Notes: generated by a model not told the origin, from the letters alone. DNA of 64,000 bases from CAWJMD01 sp963845675 (GCA_963845675.1 CAWJSX010000001.1:124001-188000), one strand, 5' to 3'. Counted from the stretch's first letter, positions 1 to 8,976 are shown. A program made the numbers and translations.

Positions 1-24
1 GGTGGTGGTCGACGTGTCGGACAC
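1..24 (-). CDS. start of an unidentified leftward gene (partial)
   Basis: The first 24 bases read on the minus strand as GTG followed by seven codons (M-S-D-T-S-T-T-T). A GAGGAG ribosome site lies 5 bases before the GTG. The rest of the gene is outside the window, so no function can be given. It would be divergent from folC, with the roughly 70-base gap holding both promoters. Confidence 0.45.
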
Positions 25-83
25 GGTGTCTCCTCGGCCTGGCAGCAGAAACGGACGCGGGACCGACACTACGTGGACGTCGT

Positions 84-89
84 TACCCT
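84..89 (+). promoter_or_regulatory. -10 box TACCCT for a leaderless folC transcript
   Basis: TACCCT fits the actinobacterial TANNNT -10 pattern and ends 6 bases before the folC GTG. That places the transcription start at or next to the start codon. No convincing Shine-Dalgarno precedes the GTG. The same TACCCT-N6-start arrangement occurs at proA. Confidence 0.45.
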
Positions 90-95
90 GGGTAG

Positions 96-1562
96 GTGCC
101 GAACCCCCGCAGGAACCCCGCTGAGGAAGCCGCCGCGTTCGAGTCCCGTGAGACCGCCCGGAGAGTGTCGGCCGACCGGGCGCGCCAGGTCTACGCGGAG
201 CTGCTCGCCCGCGCGCCCGAGAGCCGGATGCAGCCGCGCCTCGACCCCGTGAAGGCACTGTGCGAGCTGCTCGGCGACCCGCAGCGTTCGTACCCGGTCA
301 TCCACCTGACGGGCACCAACGGCAAGACGTCGACGGCCCGCGCCATCGAGCGGCTGCTGCGGGAGCACAACCTGAGGACCGGCCGCTTCACCAGCCCCCA
401 CATGCACGTGCTCAACGAGCGCATCAGCATCGACGGCCGGCCGATCAGCGACGAGGCGCTCGCCGACACCTGGGACGAGGTGGCCCCCCTGGTCGCCATG
501 GTGGACGGTCGCCTCGCGGCCGACGGAGAGCCGCCGATGACCTACTTCGAGGTCGTCGCCGTCCTCGCGTTCGCGGCCTTCGCCGACACGCCCGTCGACG
601 TCGCGGTGGTAGAGGTCGGCCTCGGCGGCACGTGGGACGCGACGAACGTGGCCGATGCCACCGTCGCGGTCGTGACGCCGATCTCCCTCGACCACACCGA
701 GATGCTCGGCGACCGCGTCGAGGACATCGCGGAGGAGAAGGCCGGCATCTTCACCGAGGCCGGCTTCGTGGTGATGGCCCAGCAGCCCGTCGACGCGGCG
801 GAGGTCCTGCTGCGGCGCGCCGTCGAGAGCGGCTCGACGATCGCGCGCGAGGGCCTGGAGTTCGGAGTGGTCCGGCGGGAGGTCGCCGTCGGCGGTCAGG
901 TGGTGACCGTCAAGGGTCTCGCGGGGGAGTACGACGACCTCGTGCTGCCCGTGCACGGGCCCCATCAGGCGCACAACCTCGCCGTCGCGATCGCCGCCGT
1001 CGAGGCCTTCCTGGGCAACGGCACCCAGCGACTCGACACCGAGGTCGTCGTGGAGGCCCTCGAGACACTCACCTCCCCCGGGAGGCTCGAGGTCGTCCGT
1101 CCCAGCCCGGCCGTCGTCGTCGACGCCGCCCACAACGTCGGAGGGATGGAGGCGCTCATCGTCGGACTCGACGAGGCGTTCGGCTTCCGTCACCTGGTCG
1201 GCGTCGTGGGTGTGCTCGAGGGCAAGGACGCCGAGGCCATGCTGGGGGTCCTCGAGCCGGTGCTCGACGAGGTGGTCATCACCAGGTCGTCGTCTCCCCG
1301 GGCAGTGCCCGTGGCCGAGCTGGCCGAGCTGGCCCGCGACGTCTTCGGTGAGGAGCGCGTCCACGAGGTCGAGCGTCTCGACGACGCACTGGTCCTGGCA
1401 GTCAACACCGCGGAGGCCGAGACCGAGCACGGCGCAGGCGTTCTCGTCACCGGGTCGGTGACGGTCGCCGGTGAGGCCCGGCTGCTGATGGGCGCGCCGC
1501 CGGTCGACATGCCGTCCGCGCTCGACGAGCGGCTGCAGCGCTACGCCGAAGGCCCCCTGTGA
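96..1562 (+). CDS. folC: bifunctional folylpolyglutamate synthase / dihydrofolate synthase
   Basis: FolC adds glutamate to dihydropteroate and to reduced folates in the cytoplasm, with ATP. The protein has 488 residues, a normal family length. It carries the Mur-ligase-type ATP loop TGTNGKTST near residue 72, the FTSPHMH segment after it, and the C-terminal ligase domain with the VVVDAAHNVGG segment. I chose the GTG at 96 because a -10 box sits 6 bases upstream, which suits a leaderless message. The next gene overlaps it by 4 bases (GTGA), so the two are probably translationally coupled, an arrangement common in actinobacteria. No frameshift is seen. Confidence 0.95.
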   Translation: MPNPRRNPAEEAAAFESRETARRVSADRARQVYAELLARAPESRMQPRLDPVKALCELLGDPQRSYPVIHLTGTNGKTSTARAIERLLREHNLRTGRFTSPHMHVLNERISIDGRPISDEALADTWDEVAPLVAMVDGRLAADGEPPMTYFEVVAVLAFAAFADTPVDVAVVEVGLGGTWDATNVADATVAVVTPISLDHTEMLGDRVEDIAEEKAGIFTEAGFVVMAQQPVDAAEVLLRRAVESGSTIAREGLEFGVVRREVAVGGQVVTVKGLAGEYDDLVLPVHGPHQAHNLAVAIAAVEAFLGNGTQRLDTEVVVEALETLTSPGRLEVVRPSPAVVVDAAHNVGGMEALIVGLDEAFGFRHLVGVVGVLEGKDAEAMLGVLEPVLDEVVITRSSSPRAVPVAELAELARDVFGEERVHEVERLDDALVLAVNTAEAETEHGAGVLVTGSVTVAGEARLLMGAPPVDMPSALDERLQRYAEGPL

Positions 1563-1996
1563 GGCAGGCGGGCACCGTGACGGGCCGCTTCGCCGCGATG
1601 ACGCTCGCGCTGGAGGCGTTCCTCGTCTTCTTCGCCACCCTCGTGGCGAGCCGGCTCTCGTCGCTGGACCCCACCGTCGTGTGGGTCGCGGGCTCGGCGC
1701 TCGCCGTGCTGTGCCTGCTCGCAGCGGGGGTGGCTCGTCGTCCGGGAGGACTGGTCGTGGGGTCCGTCGTCCAGGTGGGGCTGCTCGCGACCGGCTTCTG
1801 GGTACCCGCGATGTTCGGGATGGGTGCTGTGTTCGTCGCGATGTGGGTCTGGCTCCTCGTCGTCGGTCGACGGATCGACCGCGACCGCGCGGCCTGGGCC
1901 GCGGACCCTGGGGCCGGTCCGGGCGCCGGGCCGGGCGCCGGCCCGAGCGCAGGTCCCGTGTCGGGTCCGGCACTTTCCGAGCATGTGGATGGCTGA
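1559..1996 (+). CDS. DUF4233 domain membrane protein
   Basis: A 145-residue protein whose GTG overlaps the folC stop codon. It has about four hydrophobic segments spanning residues 8-110, then a cytoplasmic Arg-rich stretch and a low-complexity Gly/Ala/Pro tail of repeated GAGP units. Small DUF4233 membrane proteins sit directly behind folC in many actinobacteria, and both position and profile match. Its biochemical role is unknown. The GAGP-repeat tail may vary between strains. Confidence 0.8.
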   Translation: MRQAGTVTGRFAAMTLALEAFLVFFATLVASRLSSLDPTVVWVAGSALAVLCLLAAGVARRPGGLVVGSVVQVGLLATGFWVPAMFGMGAVFVAMWVWLLVVGRRIDRDRAAWAADPGAGPGAGPGAGPSAGPVSGPALSEHVDG

Positions 1997-2330
1997 CCCC
2001 TCCACGGGGGCGCTCGTCCTCCTCCTGGTCGTCGCCGGCCTCGGCACCCTGCTCCTGGTCGTGCGCGCGGTGCTGTCGCGCGATGAGCCGTGGTGGGTCT
2101 CGTGGACGGCGCCCGCCGGTGCAGTCGGGCTCGTCGCGGCTGCTGCCTCGGCCTTCCCGGTGGCCCTCGCCGTGCCTGCCCTGGTGCTGCTCGTGGTCGG
2201 TCTCGGCCTGCAGGTCGTCTGGTCCTACCGCGCCGGCCGCTACCTCGAGGACGACGTGGGCACGCTGTGGCGCAGGGTGCGCCGCAAGCCGGAGCCGAGG
2301 CGCCGACGCCATCGCGCCCCGCGGGACTGA
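1983..2330 (+). CDS. small membrane protein of unknown function
   Basis: A 115-residue protein in a different frame, overlapping the end of the DUF4233 gene. ATG codons at 1983 and 1989 are both possible starts; neither has a clear ribosome site, so translation is probably coupled to the gene before it. It has about three transmembrane segments (roughly residues 10-30, 38-58 and 60-80) and a strongly basic C-terminal tail rich in Arg. I do not recognise the family. The operon position suggests co-expression with folC and DUF4233. It ends just before a large terminator-like hairpin. Confidence 0.6.
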   Translation: MWMADPSTGALVLLLVVAGLGTLLLVVRAVLSRDEPWWVSWTAPAGAVGLVAAAASAFPVALAVPALVLLVVGLGLQVVWSYRAGRYLEDDVGTLWRRVRRKPEPRRRRHRAPRD

Positions 2331-2347
2331 CCCCCACAACCCACACA

Positions 2348-2416
2348 AGGCGCCGACTGGTCGCATCTGGCGCGACACGCCGAGCGTGTCGCACCAGATG
2401 CGACCAGTCGGCGCCT
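2348..2416. terminator. very long perfect hairpin between convergent genes
   Basis: Two 33-base arms (2348-2380 and 2384-2416) are inverted repeats around a 3-base loop (CGA), with one mismatch at the 24th position. The element lies between the ends of a rightward gene (2330) and a leftward gene (2437), so a bidirectional terminator is the simplest reading. The stem is much longer than usual and has no U tract, so it may also be a repetitive palindromic element. Confidence 0.7.
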
Positions 2417-2436
2417 CGGGGTGAGGGGGCGCGCGC

Positions 2437-3468
2437 TCAGCTCTCGCGCGACCACGCGAGCAGATCGTCGAGCGGCCAGGTGTTGACCACGCGCTCCGGG
2501 GGCACGTCGTGCTCCACGGCACGGGCGCACCCGTGGTCGAGGAAGTCGAGCTGGCCGGGTGCGTGGGCGTCCGAGTCGATGCTCAGCAGGCACCCCAGCC
2601 CGAGCGCGAGGTCGAGGAGGTCGTCGGGCGGGTCGCACCGCTCGGGGCGACTGTTGATCTCGACCGCCGTGTCGTGGGCGAGGCAGGCCTCGAAGACCTT
2701 GTCCGCGTCGAACACGGACTGCTTGCGCTGACCGCGGTCACCGGTGACCAGGCGTCCCGTGCAGTGCCCGAGCACGTCGGTGCGGGGGTTGCTCACGGCA
2801 GCCACCATGCGGCGGGTCATCGCCGCGCGGTCCATGCCGAGCTTGCTGTGCACGCTCGCCACGACGACGTCCAGCTCGGCGAGCAGGTCGTCCTCCTGGT
2901 CCAGCGAGCCGTCGTCCAGGATGTCGACCTCGATGCCGGTCAGCAGCCGGAAGGGCGCGAGCTGCTCGTTGAGCTCGGCCACGAGGGCGATCTGCTCACG
3001 CAGCCGCTCCGGCGACAGCCCGCGGGCCACGGTGAGCCGCGGGGAGTGGTCGGTCAGCGCCGCGTACTCGTGGCCCACCTGCACGTAGGCCGCGGCCATC
3101 TCGTGCGGGGGGCTCCCACCGTCCGTCCAGTTCGAGTGGGTGTGCAGGTCGCCGCGGAGCGCGGATCGCATCGCCTCACCACCCGTGGCGAGCGGTGCCG
3201 ACTCCGCGAGCAGCTCGGTCAGGTAGGTCGGCTGGTTGCCCGCGGCGGCCTCGGCGGCCACCTTGGCCGTCTTCGGACCGACCAGCGGCACGTCCGTGAG
3301 CGTGCCCCGCTCCGCCCGTCGCACCACCTCGTCCGGGTCCAGGTCGGCGAGCGCCCACGCGGCCTTCCGGTACGCCTGGACGCGGTACGTCGACTCCCGT
3401 CGCCGCTCGAGCTCGAAGGCGATCCGCTGCAGGGCCTCGACCGGGTCCACGATGTCCACGCGCCCCAT
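2437..3468 (-). CDS. PHP domain protein with N-terminal helix-hairpin-helix (PolX-like)
   Basis: A 343-residue protein. The N-terminal 80 or so residues resemble the helix-hairpin-helix part of PolX-type polymerases (the DVPLVGPKTAK segment). The rest is a PHP metal-dependent phosphoesterase domain with its motifs in order: DLHTHSNWTDG, ALTDHSP, the ILDDG segment, LGHCTGR and SIDSDAH. It lacks the polymerase catalytic core, so it is probably a stand-alone nuclease or phosphatase. It is transcribed towards the folC operon and divergently from ndk. The ATG at 3468 is the only good start. Confidence 0.85.
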   Translation of the reverse strand: MGRVDIVDPVEALQRIAFELERRRESTYRVQAYRKAAWALADLDPDEVVRRAERGTLTDVPLVGPKTAKVAAEAAAGNQPTYLTELLAESAPLATGGEAMRSALRGDLHTHSNWTDGGSPPHEMAAAYVQVGHEYAALTDHSPRLTVARGLSPERLREQIALVAELNEQLAPFRLLTGIEVDILDDGSLDQEDDLLAELDVVVASVHSKLGMDRAAMTRRMVAAVSNPRTDVLGHCTGRLVTGDRGQRKQSVFDADKVFEACLAHDTAVEINSRPERCDPPDDLLDLALGLGCLLSIDSDAHAPGQLDFLDHGCARAVEHDVPPERVVNTWPLDDLLAWSRES

Positions 3469-3484
3469 CGTGCCGTGGCCCGAC

Positions 3485-3490
3485 TAGGCT
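3485..3490 (+). promoter_or_regulatory. probable -10 box TAGGCT of ndk
   Basis: TAGGCT fits TANNNT and lies 62 bases before the ndk GTG in the short gap between ndk and the divergent PHP gene. No clear -35 is visible. Confidence 0.35.
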
Positions 3491-3552
3491 CGCCACGCCC
3501 GGACGCCTCCCGTCCGGCGGCATGACCACCCCAGCCGCGAGGAGCACCGCAC

Positions 3553-3999
3553 GTGAGCGAGCAGCCGACCACCGACCCGATCGAGCGGAGCCTGGTGCTC
3601 GTCAAGCCCGACGGGGTCGCCCGTCGTCTGATCGGCGAGGTGCTGCGCCGTATCGAGGCCAAGGGCTACTCCGTGGTCGCCGCGCGGCTCCGCGAGGCCG
3701 ACCACGACCTGCTCTCGCGGCACTACGCCGAGCACGAGGGCAAGCCGTTCTACGGCCCGCTGATCGACTTCATGTCGTCCGGTCCCGTGCTGGCCGTCGT
3801 GATCGAGGGGCAGCGCTGCATCGAGGGGTTCCGTGCGCTCGCGGGCGCCACAGACCCGACGGTCGCGCTGCCGGGCACGATCCGGGGCGACCTCGGACGC
3901 GACTGGGGCCTGAACGTCCAGCAGAACCTGGTGCACGGCAGCGACTCGCCGGAGTCGGCCCGGCGCGAGATCGAGATCTGGTTCGGCTCGGAGCTCTGA
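3553..3999 (+). CDS. ndk: nucleoside diphosphate kinase
   Basis: The enzyme moves the gamma phosphate from ATP to other nucleoside diphosphates through a phosphohistidine. The protein has 148 residues. It carries the N-terminal LVLVKPDGV signature and the active-site segment NLVHGSDS with the phosphorylated His at residue 128. The first ten residues form a short extension typical of actinobacterial copies. The GTG at 3553 follows a GAGGAG ribosome site at a normal distance. It lies just upstream of the radical SAM gene, as in many Micrococcales. Confidence 0.97.
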   Translation: MSEQPTTDPIERSLVLVKPDGVARRLIGEVLRRIEAKGYSVVAARLREADHDLLSRHYAEHEGKPFYGPLIDFMSSGPVLAVVIEGQRCIEGFRALAGATDPTVALPGTIRGDLGRDWGLNVQQNLVHGSDSPESARREIEIWFGSEL

Positions 4000-4009
4000 G
4001 CAGCGGGCG

Positions 4010-4015
4010 TACCCT
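4010..4015 (+). promoter_or_regulatory. possible -10 box TACCCT before the radical SAM gene
   Basis: TACCCT matches TANNNT in the ndk to radical SAM gap, 37 bases before the ATG at 4053. No strong -35 is seen. Confidence 0.3.
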
Positions 4016-4052
4016 GGTCGCTGTCCCCGCACGACGACCGGAAGGTTCCACC

Positions 4053-6023
4053 ATGCACGGCCAGTCGATCTTCGACCGGCTCGAACCCCTCCTGGCACAG
4101 GTCTCGAAGCCCGTGCAGTACGTCGGCGGCGAGCTCAACGCCACGGTGAAGGAGTGGGACTGCGGTGGCGACGCCACGGTGCGGTGGTCCCTCATGTACC
4201 CGGACGCCTACGAGGTCGGGGTGCCGAACCAGGGCGTCATGATCCTGTACGAGGTGCTGAACGAGCGCGAGGGCGTGCTCGCGGAGCGCACCTACGCCGT
4301 GTGGCCCGACCTCGAGGCCCTGATGCGCGAGCACGACGTGCCCCAGTTCACGGTGGACGCGCACCGCCCCGTCGGTGACTTCGACGTCCTCGGCGTCTCG
4401 TTCTCGACCGAGCTCGGCTACACGAACCTGCTCACCGCGCTCGACCTCGCGGGCATCCCGCTGCACGCCGTCGACCGCACGGAGGACCACCCCGTGGTGC
4501 TCGCCGGCGGGCACGCCGCGTTCAACCCGGAGCCTGTGGCCGACTTCGTCGACGCCGCGGTGATCGGGGACGGCGAGGAGGCGGTGCTCCTCATCACCGA
4601 CGCGATCGCCGGCTGGAAGGCCGAGGGTCGCCCGGGTGGGCGGACCGAGCTGCTGGCCCGGCTGGCCCGCACCGGTGGCGTCTACGTGCCGCAGTTCTAC
4701 GACGTCGACTACCTGCCGGACGGTCGTATCCGCAAGGTGGCGCCGAACCGGGCGGGCGTGCCGTGGCGTGTCAGCAAGCACACCGTCATGGACCTGGACG
4801 AGTGGCCGTACCCGAAGCAGCCGCTGGTGCCGCTCGCCGAGAGCGTGCACGAGCGCATGAGCGTGGAGATCTTCCGCGGCTGCACGAGGGGTTGCCGCTT
4901 CTGCCAGGCGGGCATGATCACCCGTCCGGTGCGCGAGCGCTCGATCGAGGGCATCGGCGCGATGGTCGAGAAGGGTCTGGCGGCAACGGGTTTCGAGGAG
5001 GTCGGCCTGCTCAGCCTGTCGAGCGCCGACCACTCCGAGATCGGGGAGGTCACCAAGCAGCTCGCCGACCGCTACGAGGGCACGCAGACCGGTCTCAGCC
5101 TGCCGAGCACGCGCGTGGACGCGTTCAACATCGACCTGGCGAACGAGCTGTCGCGCAACGGCCGCCGTTCCGGTCTGACGTTCGCGCCCGAGGGCGGCAG
5201 CGAGCGGATACGCAAGGTGATCAACAAGATGGTCACCGAGGAGGACCTGATCCGCACGGTCGCCGCCGCGTACGCGAACGGCTGGCGCCAGGTGAAGCTC
5301 TACTTCATGTGCGGCCTGCCGACCGAGACCGACGACGACGTGCTGCAGATCGCCGAGATGGCGAAGAAGGTCATCGCCAAGGGGCGTGAGGTCAGCGGAC
5401 AGCGCGACATCCGGTGCACGGTCAGCATCGGCGGCTTCGTGCCGAAGCCGCACACCCCGTTCCAGTGGGCGTCGCAGCTCGACCACGAGACGACGGACGC
5501 GCGGCTGGCGAAGCTGCGCGACGCGATCCGCTCCGACAAGAAGTACAGCCGGGCGATCGGCTTCCGGTACCACGACGGCAAGCCCGGCATCGTCGAGGGA
5601 CTGCTCTCGCGCGGCGACCGCCGCGTCGGCCGGGTCATCGAGGCGGTCTGGCGCGACGGCGGTCGGTTCGACGGCTGGAGCGAGCACTTCTCGTTCGACC
5701 GCTGGATGGCCTGCGCCGGGACCGCGCTGGCGGAGCAGGGGCTCGACGTCGACTGGTTCACCACACGCGAGCGGGACTTCGCCGAGGTGCTGCCCTGGGA
5801 CCACCTGGACTCCGGCCTTGACAAGGACTGGCTCTGGGAGGACTGGCAGGACTCGGTCAACGAGGTCGAGGTCGAGGACTGCCGCTGGACGCCGTGCTTC
5901 GACTGCGGCGTCTGCCCGCAGATGGACACCGAGATCCAGATCGGCCCGACGGGTCGCACCCTGCTGCCGCTGACCGTGAGCGGTGGGGTGACCGCGCGGG
6001 AACGGGTGCTCGAGGGGTCCTGA
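4053..6023 (+). CDS. TIGR03960-family B12-binding-like radical SAM protein
   Basis: A 656-residue protein. The N-terminal 250 residues resemble a B12-binding fold (the SFSTELGYTNLL and VLAGGHAAFNPEP segments), followed by a radical SAM core with CTRGCRFC, cysteines at 277, 281 and 284, for the 4Fe-4S cluster. A Cys-rich tail (CFDCGVC) near the end could hold a second cluster. The family is normally followed at once by a DUF2344 (TIGR03936) partner and then rne, rplU, rpmA and obgE. Here the partner starts at about 21265, some 15 kb away. The exact reaction is unknown. The ATG at 4053 has a weak GGAAGG-type site. Confidence 0.92.
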   Translation: MHGQSIFDRLEPLLAQVSKPVQYVGGELNATVKEWDCGGDATVRWSLMYPDAYEVGVPNQGVMILYEVLNEREGVLAERTYAVWPDLEALMREHDVPQFTVDAHRPVGDFDVLGVSFSTELGYTNLLTALDLAGIPLHAVDRTEDHPVVLAGGHAAFNPEPVADFVDAAVIGDGEEAVLLITDAIAGWKAEGRPGGRTELLARLARTGGVYVPQFYDVDYLPDGRIRKVAPNRAGVPWRVSKHTVMDLDEWPYPKQPLVPLAESVHERMSVEIFRGCTRGCRFCQAGMITRPVRERSIEGIGAMVEKGLAATGFEEVGLLSLSSADHSEIGEVTKQLADRYEGTQTGLSLPSTRVDAFNIDLANELSRNGRRSGLTFAPEGGSERIRKVINKMVTEEDLIRTVAAAYANGWRQVKLYFMCGLPTETDDDVLQIAEMAKKVIAKGREVSGQRDIRCTVSIGGFVPKPHTPFQWASQLDHETTDARLAKLRDAIRSDKKYSRAIGFRYHDGKPGIVEGLLSRGDRRVGRVIEAVWRDGGRFDGWSEHFSFDRWMACAGTALAEQGLDVDWFTTRERDFAEVLPWDHLDSGLDKDWLWEDWQDSVNEVEVEDCRWTPCFDCGVCPQMDTEIQIGPTGRTLLPLTVSGGVTARERVLEGS

Positions 6024-6080
6024 GTGGCCGCCGGTGGTCGCCTCGCTGAGCTCGGCGTACGCGGCCCGACCAGGCCGCTG

Positions 6081-6824
6081 TCAGCGCAGCAGGAACCCCC
6101 GCAGCAGCATCGCGGTGCCCTCGAGGTGCTCGGCCATCACGCTCCGGGCGCGCTCGGAGTCACCGGCGAGGATCGCCTCCACCAGCTGCTCGTGCTGGCT
6201 GTTCGAGTGCTCGATGTTCGGGCGCAGCAGCGGGATCGCGTCGAGCAGGTCGTTGGTGCGCAGGCGCACCTCCGCCACGGCGGCGGTCAGTGACGGCGAA
6301 CGGGTCACCTCCGCGACTGCCAGGTGCAGCCGCGAGTCGACCCGCCGGTAGTCGCTGTCGGAGGCGCTCGAGGTCTCTTTGAGCAGGCTCCGCAGGTGCG
6401 CGCGCTGCGCCGCACCCAGGTCGGTGGCGGCCGCCGCCTCCGCGGCCCCCGTCTCCACCACGTGCCGGAAGGTCAGCGTGTCGACGAGGACCGCAGCGTC
6501 CCGCAGTCCTGTCCCGGCCCGCGGAGGGGCGGCCGGCGACTCCGGGTCGGCGCTCCGGACGAAGGTGCCGCCGTAGCGGCCCCGCCGCACCTCCAGGTAG
6601 CCCGCCTCGGTGAGCGCCGCCAGGCTCTCGCGGACCTTCTCGCGGCCGACCCCCAGCCGGGACGCCAGGTCGCGCTCTGACGGCAGCCGCTCGCCAGGAG
6701 CGACCACTCCCAGTCGCACGGCCTGGAGCAACCGCTCCACCGTCTCCTCGAAGGCGTTGGCCGCCCGCACCGGCCGGAACAGCGCCTCAGTGGCGTGTGA
6801 GCGCCAGAACTCGACACCGGCCAC
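6081..6824 (-). CDS. GntR-family (FadR/FCD type) transcriptional regulator
   Basis: A 247-residue protein and the last gene of the leftward catabolic operon. It has a winged helix-turn-helix at about residues 45-90 (PSERDLASRLGVGREKV, then a wing ending RYGGTFV) and a C-terminal all-helical FCD ligand domain with family His/Asp/Arg residues. The GTG at 6824 is the first in-frame start after the SDR stop codon, 12 bases away. It probably represses the operon through the palindrome at 12615-12634 and is released by a pathway intermediate. The ligand is not known. Confidence 0.85.
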   Translation of the reverse strand: MAGVEFWRSHATEALFRPVRAANAFEETVERLLQAVRLGVVAPGERLPSERDLASRLGVGREKVRESLAALTEAGYLEVRRGRYGGTFVRSADPESPAAPPRAGTGLRDAAVLVDTLTFRHVVETGAAEAAAATDLGAAQRAHLRSLLKETSSASDSDYRRVDSRLHLAVAEVTRSPSLTAAVAEVRLRTNDLLDAIPLLRPNIEHSNSQHEQLVEAILAGDSERARSVMAEHLEGTAMLLRGFLLR

Positions 6825-6835
6825 TGCACACCCGC

Positions 6836-7609
6836 TCAGACCGGCGTGACGTACGCGCCGGAGATGCCGCCGTCGACCAGGAACGTGGAGGCCGTGATGA
6901 AGCTCGCGTCGTCGCTGGCGAGGAACGCGACGGCGGCCGCGATCTCCTCCGGCTGGGCGAACCGGCCCATCGGCACGTGCACGAGGCGGCGCTGCGCGCG
7001 CTCGGCGTCGCTGGCGAAGAGCTCTTCCAGCAGCGGGGTGTTCACCGGGCCGGGGCACAGCGCGTTGACCCTGATGCCCTCCCGGGCGAACTGGACGCCC
7101 AGCTCGCGACTCATGGCCAGCACGCCTCCCTTGGACGCGGAGTAGGAGATCTGCGAGGTGGCGGCGCCCATGACCGCGACGAAGGAGGCGGTGTTGATGA
7201 TGCTGCCGCGGCCCTGGCGCTGCATGAGCGGGAGCACCGCCTTGCAGCACAGGTACACCGAGGTGAGGTTCACCTCCTGCACCCGGCGCCACGCCTCCAG
7301 CCCGGTCTCCAGGATGGAGCCGTCGTCCGGGGGCGCGATGCCGGCGTTGTTGAAGGCGACGTCGACCGAGCCGTAGCGCTCCTGAGCGACGGAGTAGAGG
7401 TTCTCGACATCCGCGGCGTCAGTGACGTCGGTGCGCACGAACAGGCCCGAGAGCTCCTGCGCCACAGCGGAGCCGGCGGTCTCGTCCAGGTCCCCGATGA
7501 CGATCGTGGCTCCTTCAGAGGCCAGCCGGCGGCACGAGGCCGCTCCGATGCCGCTGCCGCCACCGGTCACCACCGCCACGCGGCCCTCCAGACGTTGCGA
7601 CATGCTCAC
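6836..7609 (-). CDS. short-chain dehydrogenase/reductase (SDR)
   Basis: A 257-residue NAD(P)-dependent oxidoreductase. It has the Rossmann glycine motif TGGGSGIG at 15-22, the NNAG segment at 87-90, and the catalytic Ser142, Tyr156 and Lys160. Its GTG overlaps the aldehyde dehydrogenase stop codon (GTGA); an ATG 6 bases later is an alternative start. In this operon its likely job is oxidising an alcohol to an aldehyde before the aldehyde dehydrogenase acts. Annotation as a 3-oxoacyl-ACP reductase would be by family only; nothing nearby points to fatty acid synthesis. Confidence 0.9.
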   Translation of the reverse strand: MSMSQRLEGRVAVVTGGGSGIGAASCRRLASEGATIVIGDLDETAGSAVAQELSGLFVRTDVTDAADVENLYSVAQERYGSVDVAFNNAGIAPPDDGSILETGLEAWRRVQEVNLTSVYLCCKAVLPLMQRQGRGSIINTASFVAVMGAATSQISYSASKGGVLAMSRELGVQFAREGIRVNALCPGPVNTPLLEELFASDAERAQRRLVHVPMGRFAQPEEIAAAVAFLASDDASFITASTFLVDGGISGAYVTPV

Positions 7610-8976
7610 CCCTCCGTGGAGATGTAGATGTTCTTGGTCTCCGTGAACGCGTCCAGGGCGTCCGGGCCCAGCTCACGCCCGAGCCCGGACTGCTTGAAGC
7701 CGCCGAACGGGGTGGAGTAGCGCACGGAGGAGTTGGAGTTGACCGAGAGGTTGCCGGCCTCGAGCGCGCGGGACGTGCGCAGCGCGCGCCCGAGGTCGCG
7801 GGTCCAGACGGAGCCGGAGAGGCCGTACTCGGTGTCGTTGGCGATCCGCACGGCGTCCGCCTCGTCCTCGAACGGGACGACCGTCACCACCGGCCCGAAC
7901 ACCTCGTCGGTGAAGGCGCGGTCACGCGGCGACACGGGCGCCAGCACCGTGGGGGCGAACCAGTAGCCCGGCCCCTGGGGTGCGCTGCCGCGAAAGGCGA
8001 CGGGCGCATCCTGCGGCACGTAGGAGGAGACCTTGCGGTGGTGGTCCGCCGACACCAGGGGGCCCATCTGCGTCTGCTCGTCCCCGGGGTCGCCGACCCT
8101 GAACCCGACCACCGCGGGCTCCATCAGCTCCATGAACCGGTCGAAGACGCTGCGCTGCACCAGGATCCGGGACCGGGCGCAGCAGTCCTGTCCGGCGTTG
8201 TCGAACACTGCGCCGGGCGCCGCGGCGGCAGCGCGCTCCAGGTCGGCGTCGGCGAACACGATGTTCGCGTTCTTGCCACCGAGCTCGAGCGTCACGCGCT
8301 TCACCTGGCGGGCGCAACCGGCCATGATGGCCCGGCCGACCTCCGTGGACCCGGTGAACACGATCTTGCGTACCGTCGGGGAGTCGACCAGCCGCTGGCC
8401 CACGACGGAGCCCTGACCGGTGACGACCTGGAAGACCCCCTCCGGCAGACCGGCTTCCAGCGCCAGCTCACCCAGTCGCACCGCGGTCAAGGGGGTCAGC
8501 TCCGCAGGCTTGAGCACCACGGTGTTCCCCGCTGCCAGGGCCGGAGCCATCCCCCACGCTGCGATCGGCATCGGGAAGTTCCACGGCACGATCACGCCGA
8601 CGACCCCCAACGGCTCCTTGAACGTGACGTCGATGCCGCCGCTGACGGGGATCTGCTGGCCGGTCAGCCGTTCCGGAGCGGCGGAGTAGTAGTGCAGCAG
8701 GTCGCGGACGTTGCCTGCCTCCCAGCGCGCGTTGCCGATGGTGTGGCCCGCGTTGGCCACCTCGAGCAGGGCCAGCTCCTCGACATGGGCGTCAACCACG
8801 TCGGCGAAACGGCGAAGCAGCCGTCCACGGTCGGCGGGAGCGACCTCCCGCCAGGCCGGCAACGCGGCGGCCGACCGGGCGATCGCGCTGTCGGTGTCCT
8901 CGGCCGTGGCGGACGGGACGGTCGCCAGCGCCTGCTCGGTGGCGGGGTTGACGAGGTCGGTGGTGTCGGCGCTCAC
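7606..8976 (-). CDS. NAD(P)-dependent aldehyde dehydrogenase
   Basis: A 456-residue aldehyde dehydrogenase. Visible motifs are the PWNFP cofactor segment at 131-135, FTGSTEVG near 207, the general base Glu231 in LELGGKN, and the nucleophile in GQDC (Cys265, with an unusual second Cys266). It would oxidise the gamma-glutamyl aldehyde made in the previous step to the acid. An AGGAGG ribosome site sits 7 bases before the GTG at 8976, which fixes the start; the GTG also overlaps the previous stop codon (GTGA). It is intact. Confidence 0.93.
   Translation of the reverse strand: MSADTTDLVNPATEQALATVPSATAEDTDSAIARSAAALPAWREVAPADRGRLLRRFADVVDAHVEELALLEVANAGHTIGNARWEAGNVRDLLHYYSAAPERLTGQQIPVSGGIDVTFKEPLGVVGVIVPWNFPMPIAAWGMAPALAAGNTVVLKPAELTPLTAVRLGELALEAGLPEGVFQVVTGQGSVVGQRLVDSPTVRKIVFTGSTEVGRAIMAGCARQVKRVTLELGGKNANIVFADADLERAAAAAPGAVFDNAGQDCCARSRILVQRSVFDRFMELMEPAVVGFRVGDPGDEQTQMGPLVSADHHRKVSSYVPQDAPVAFRGSAPQGPGYWFAPTVLAPVSPRDRAFTDEVFGPVVTVVPFEDEADAVRIANDTEYGLSGSVWTRDLGRALRTSRALEAGNLSVNSNSSVRYSTPFGGFKQSGLGRELGPDALDAFTETKNIYISTEG

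Noticed and set aside
69..2522. An 817-codon minus-strand open frame across folC and DUF4233
   Set aside because: It is antisense to clear genes, has low-complexity Arg/Gly/His composition and matches no family. GC-rich DNA leaves such frames open by chance.
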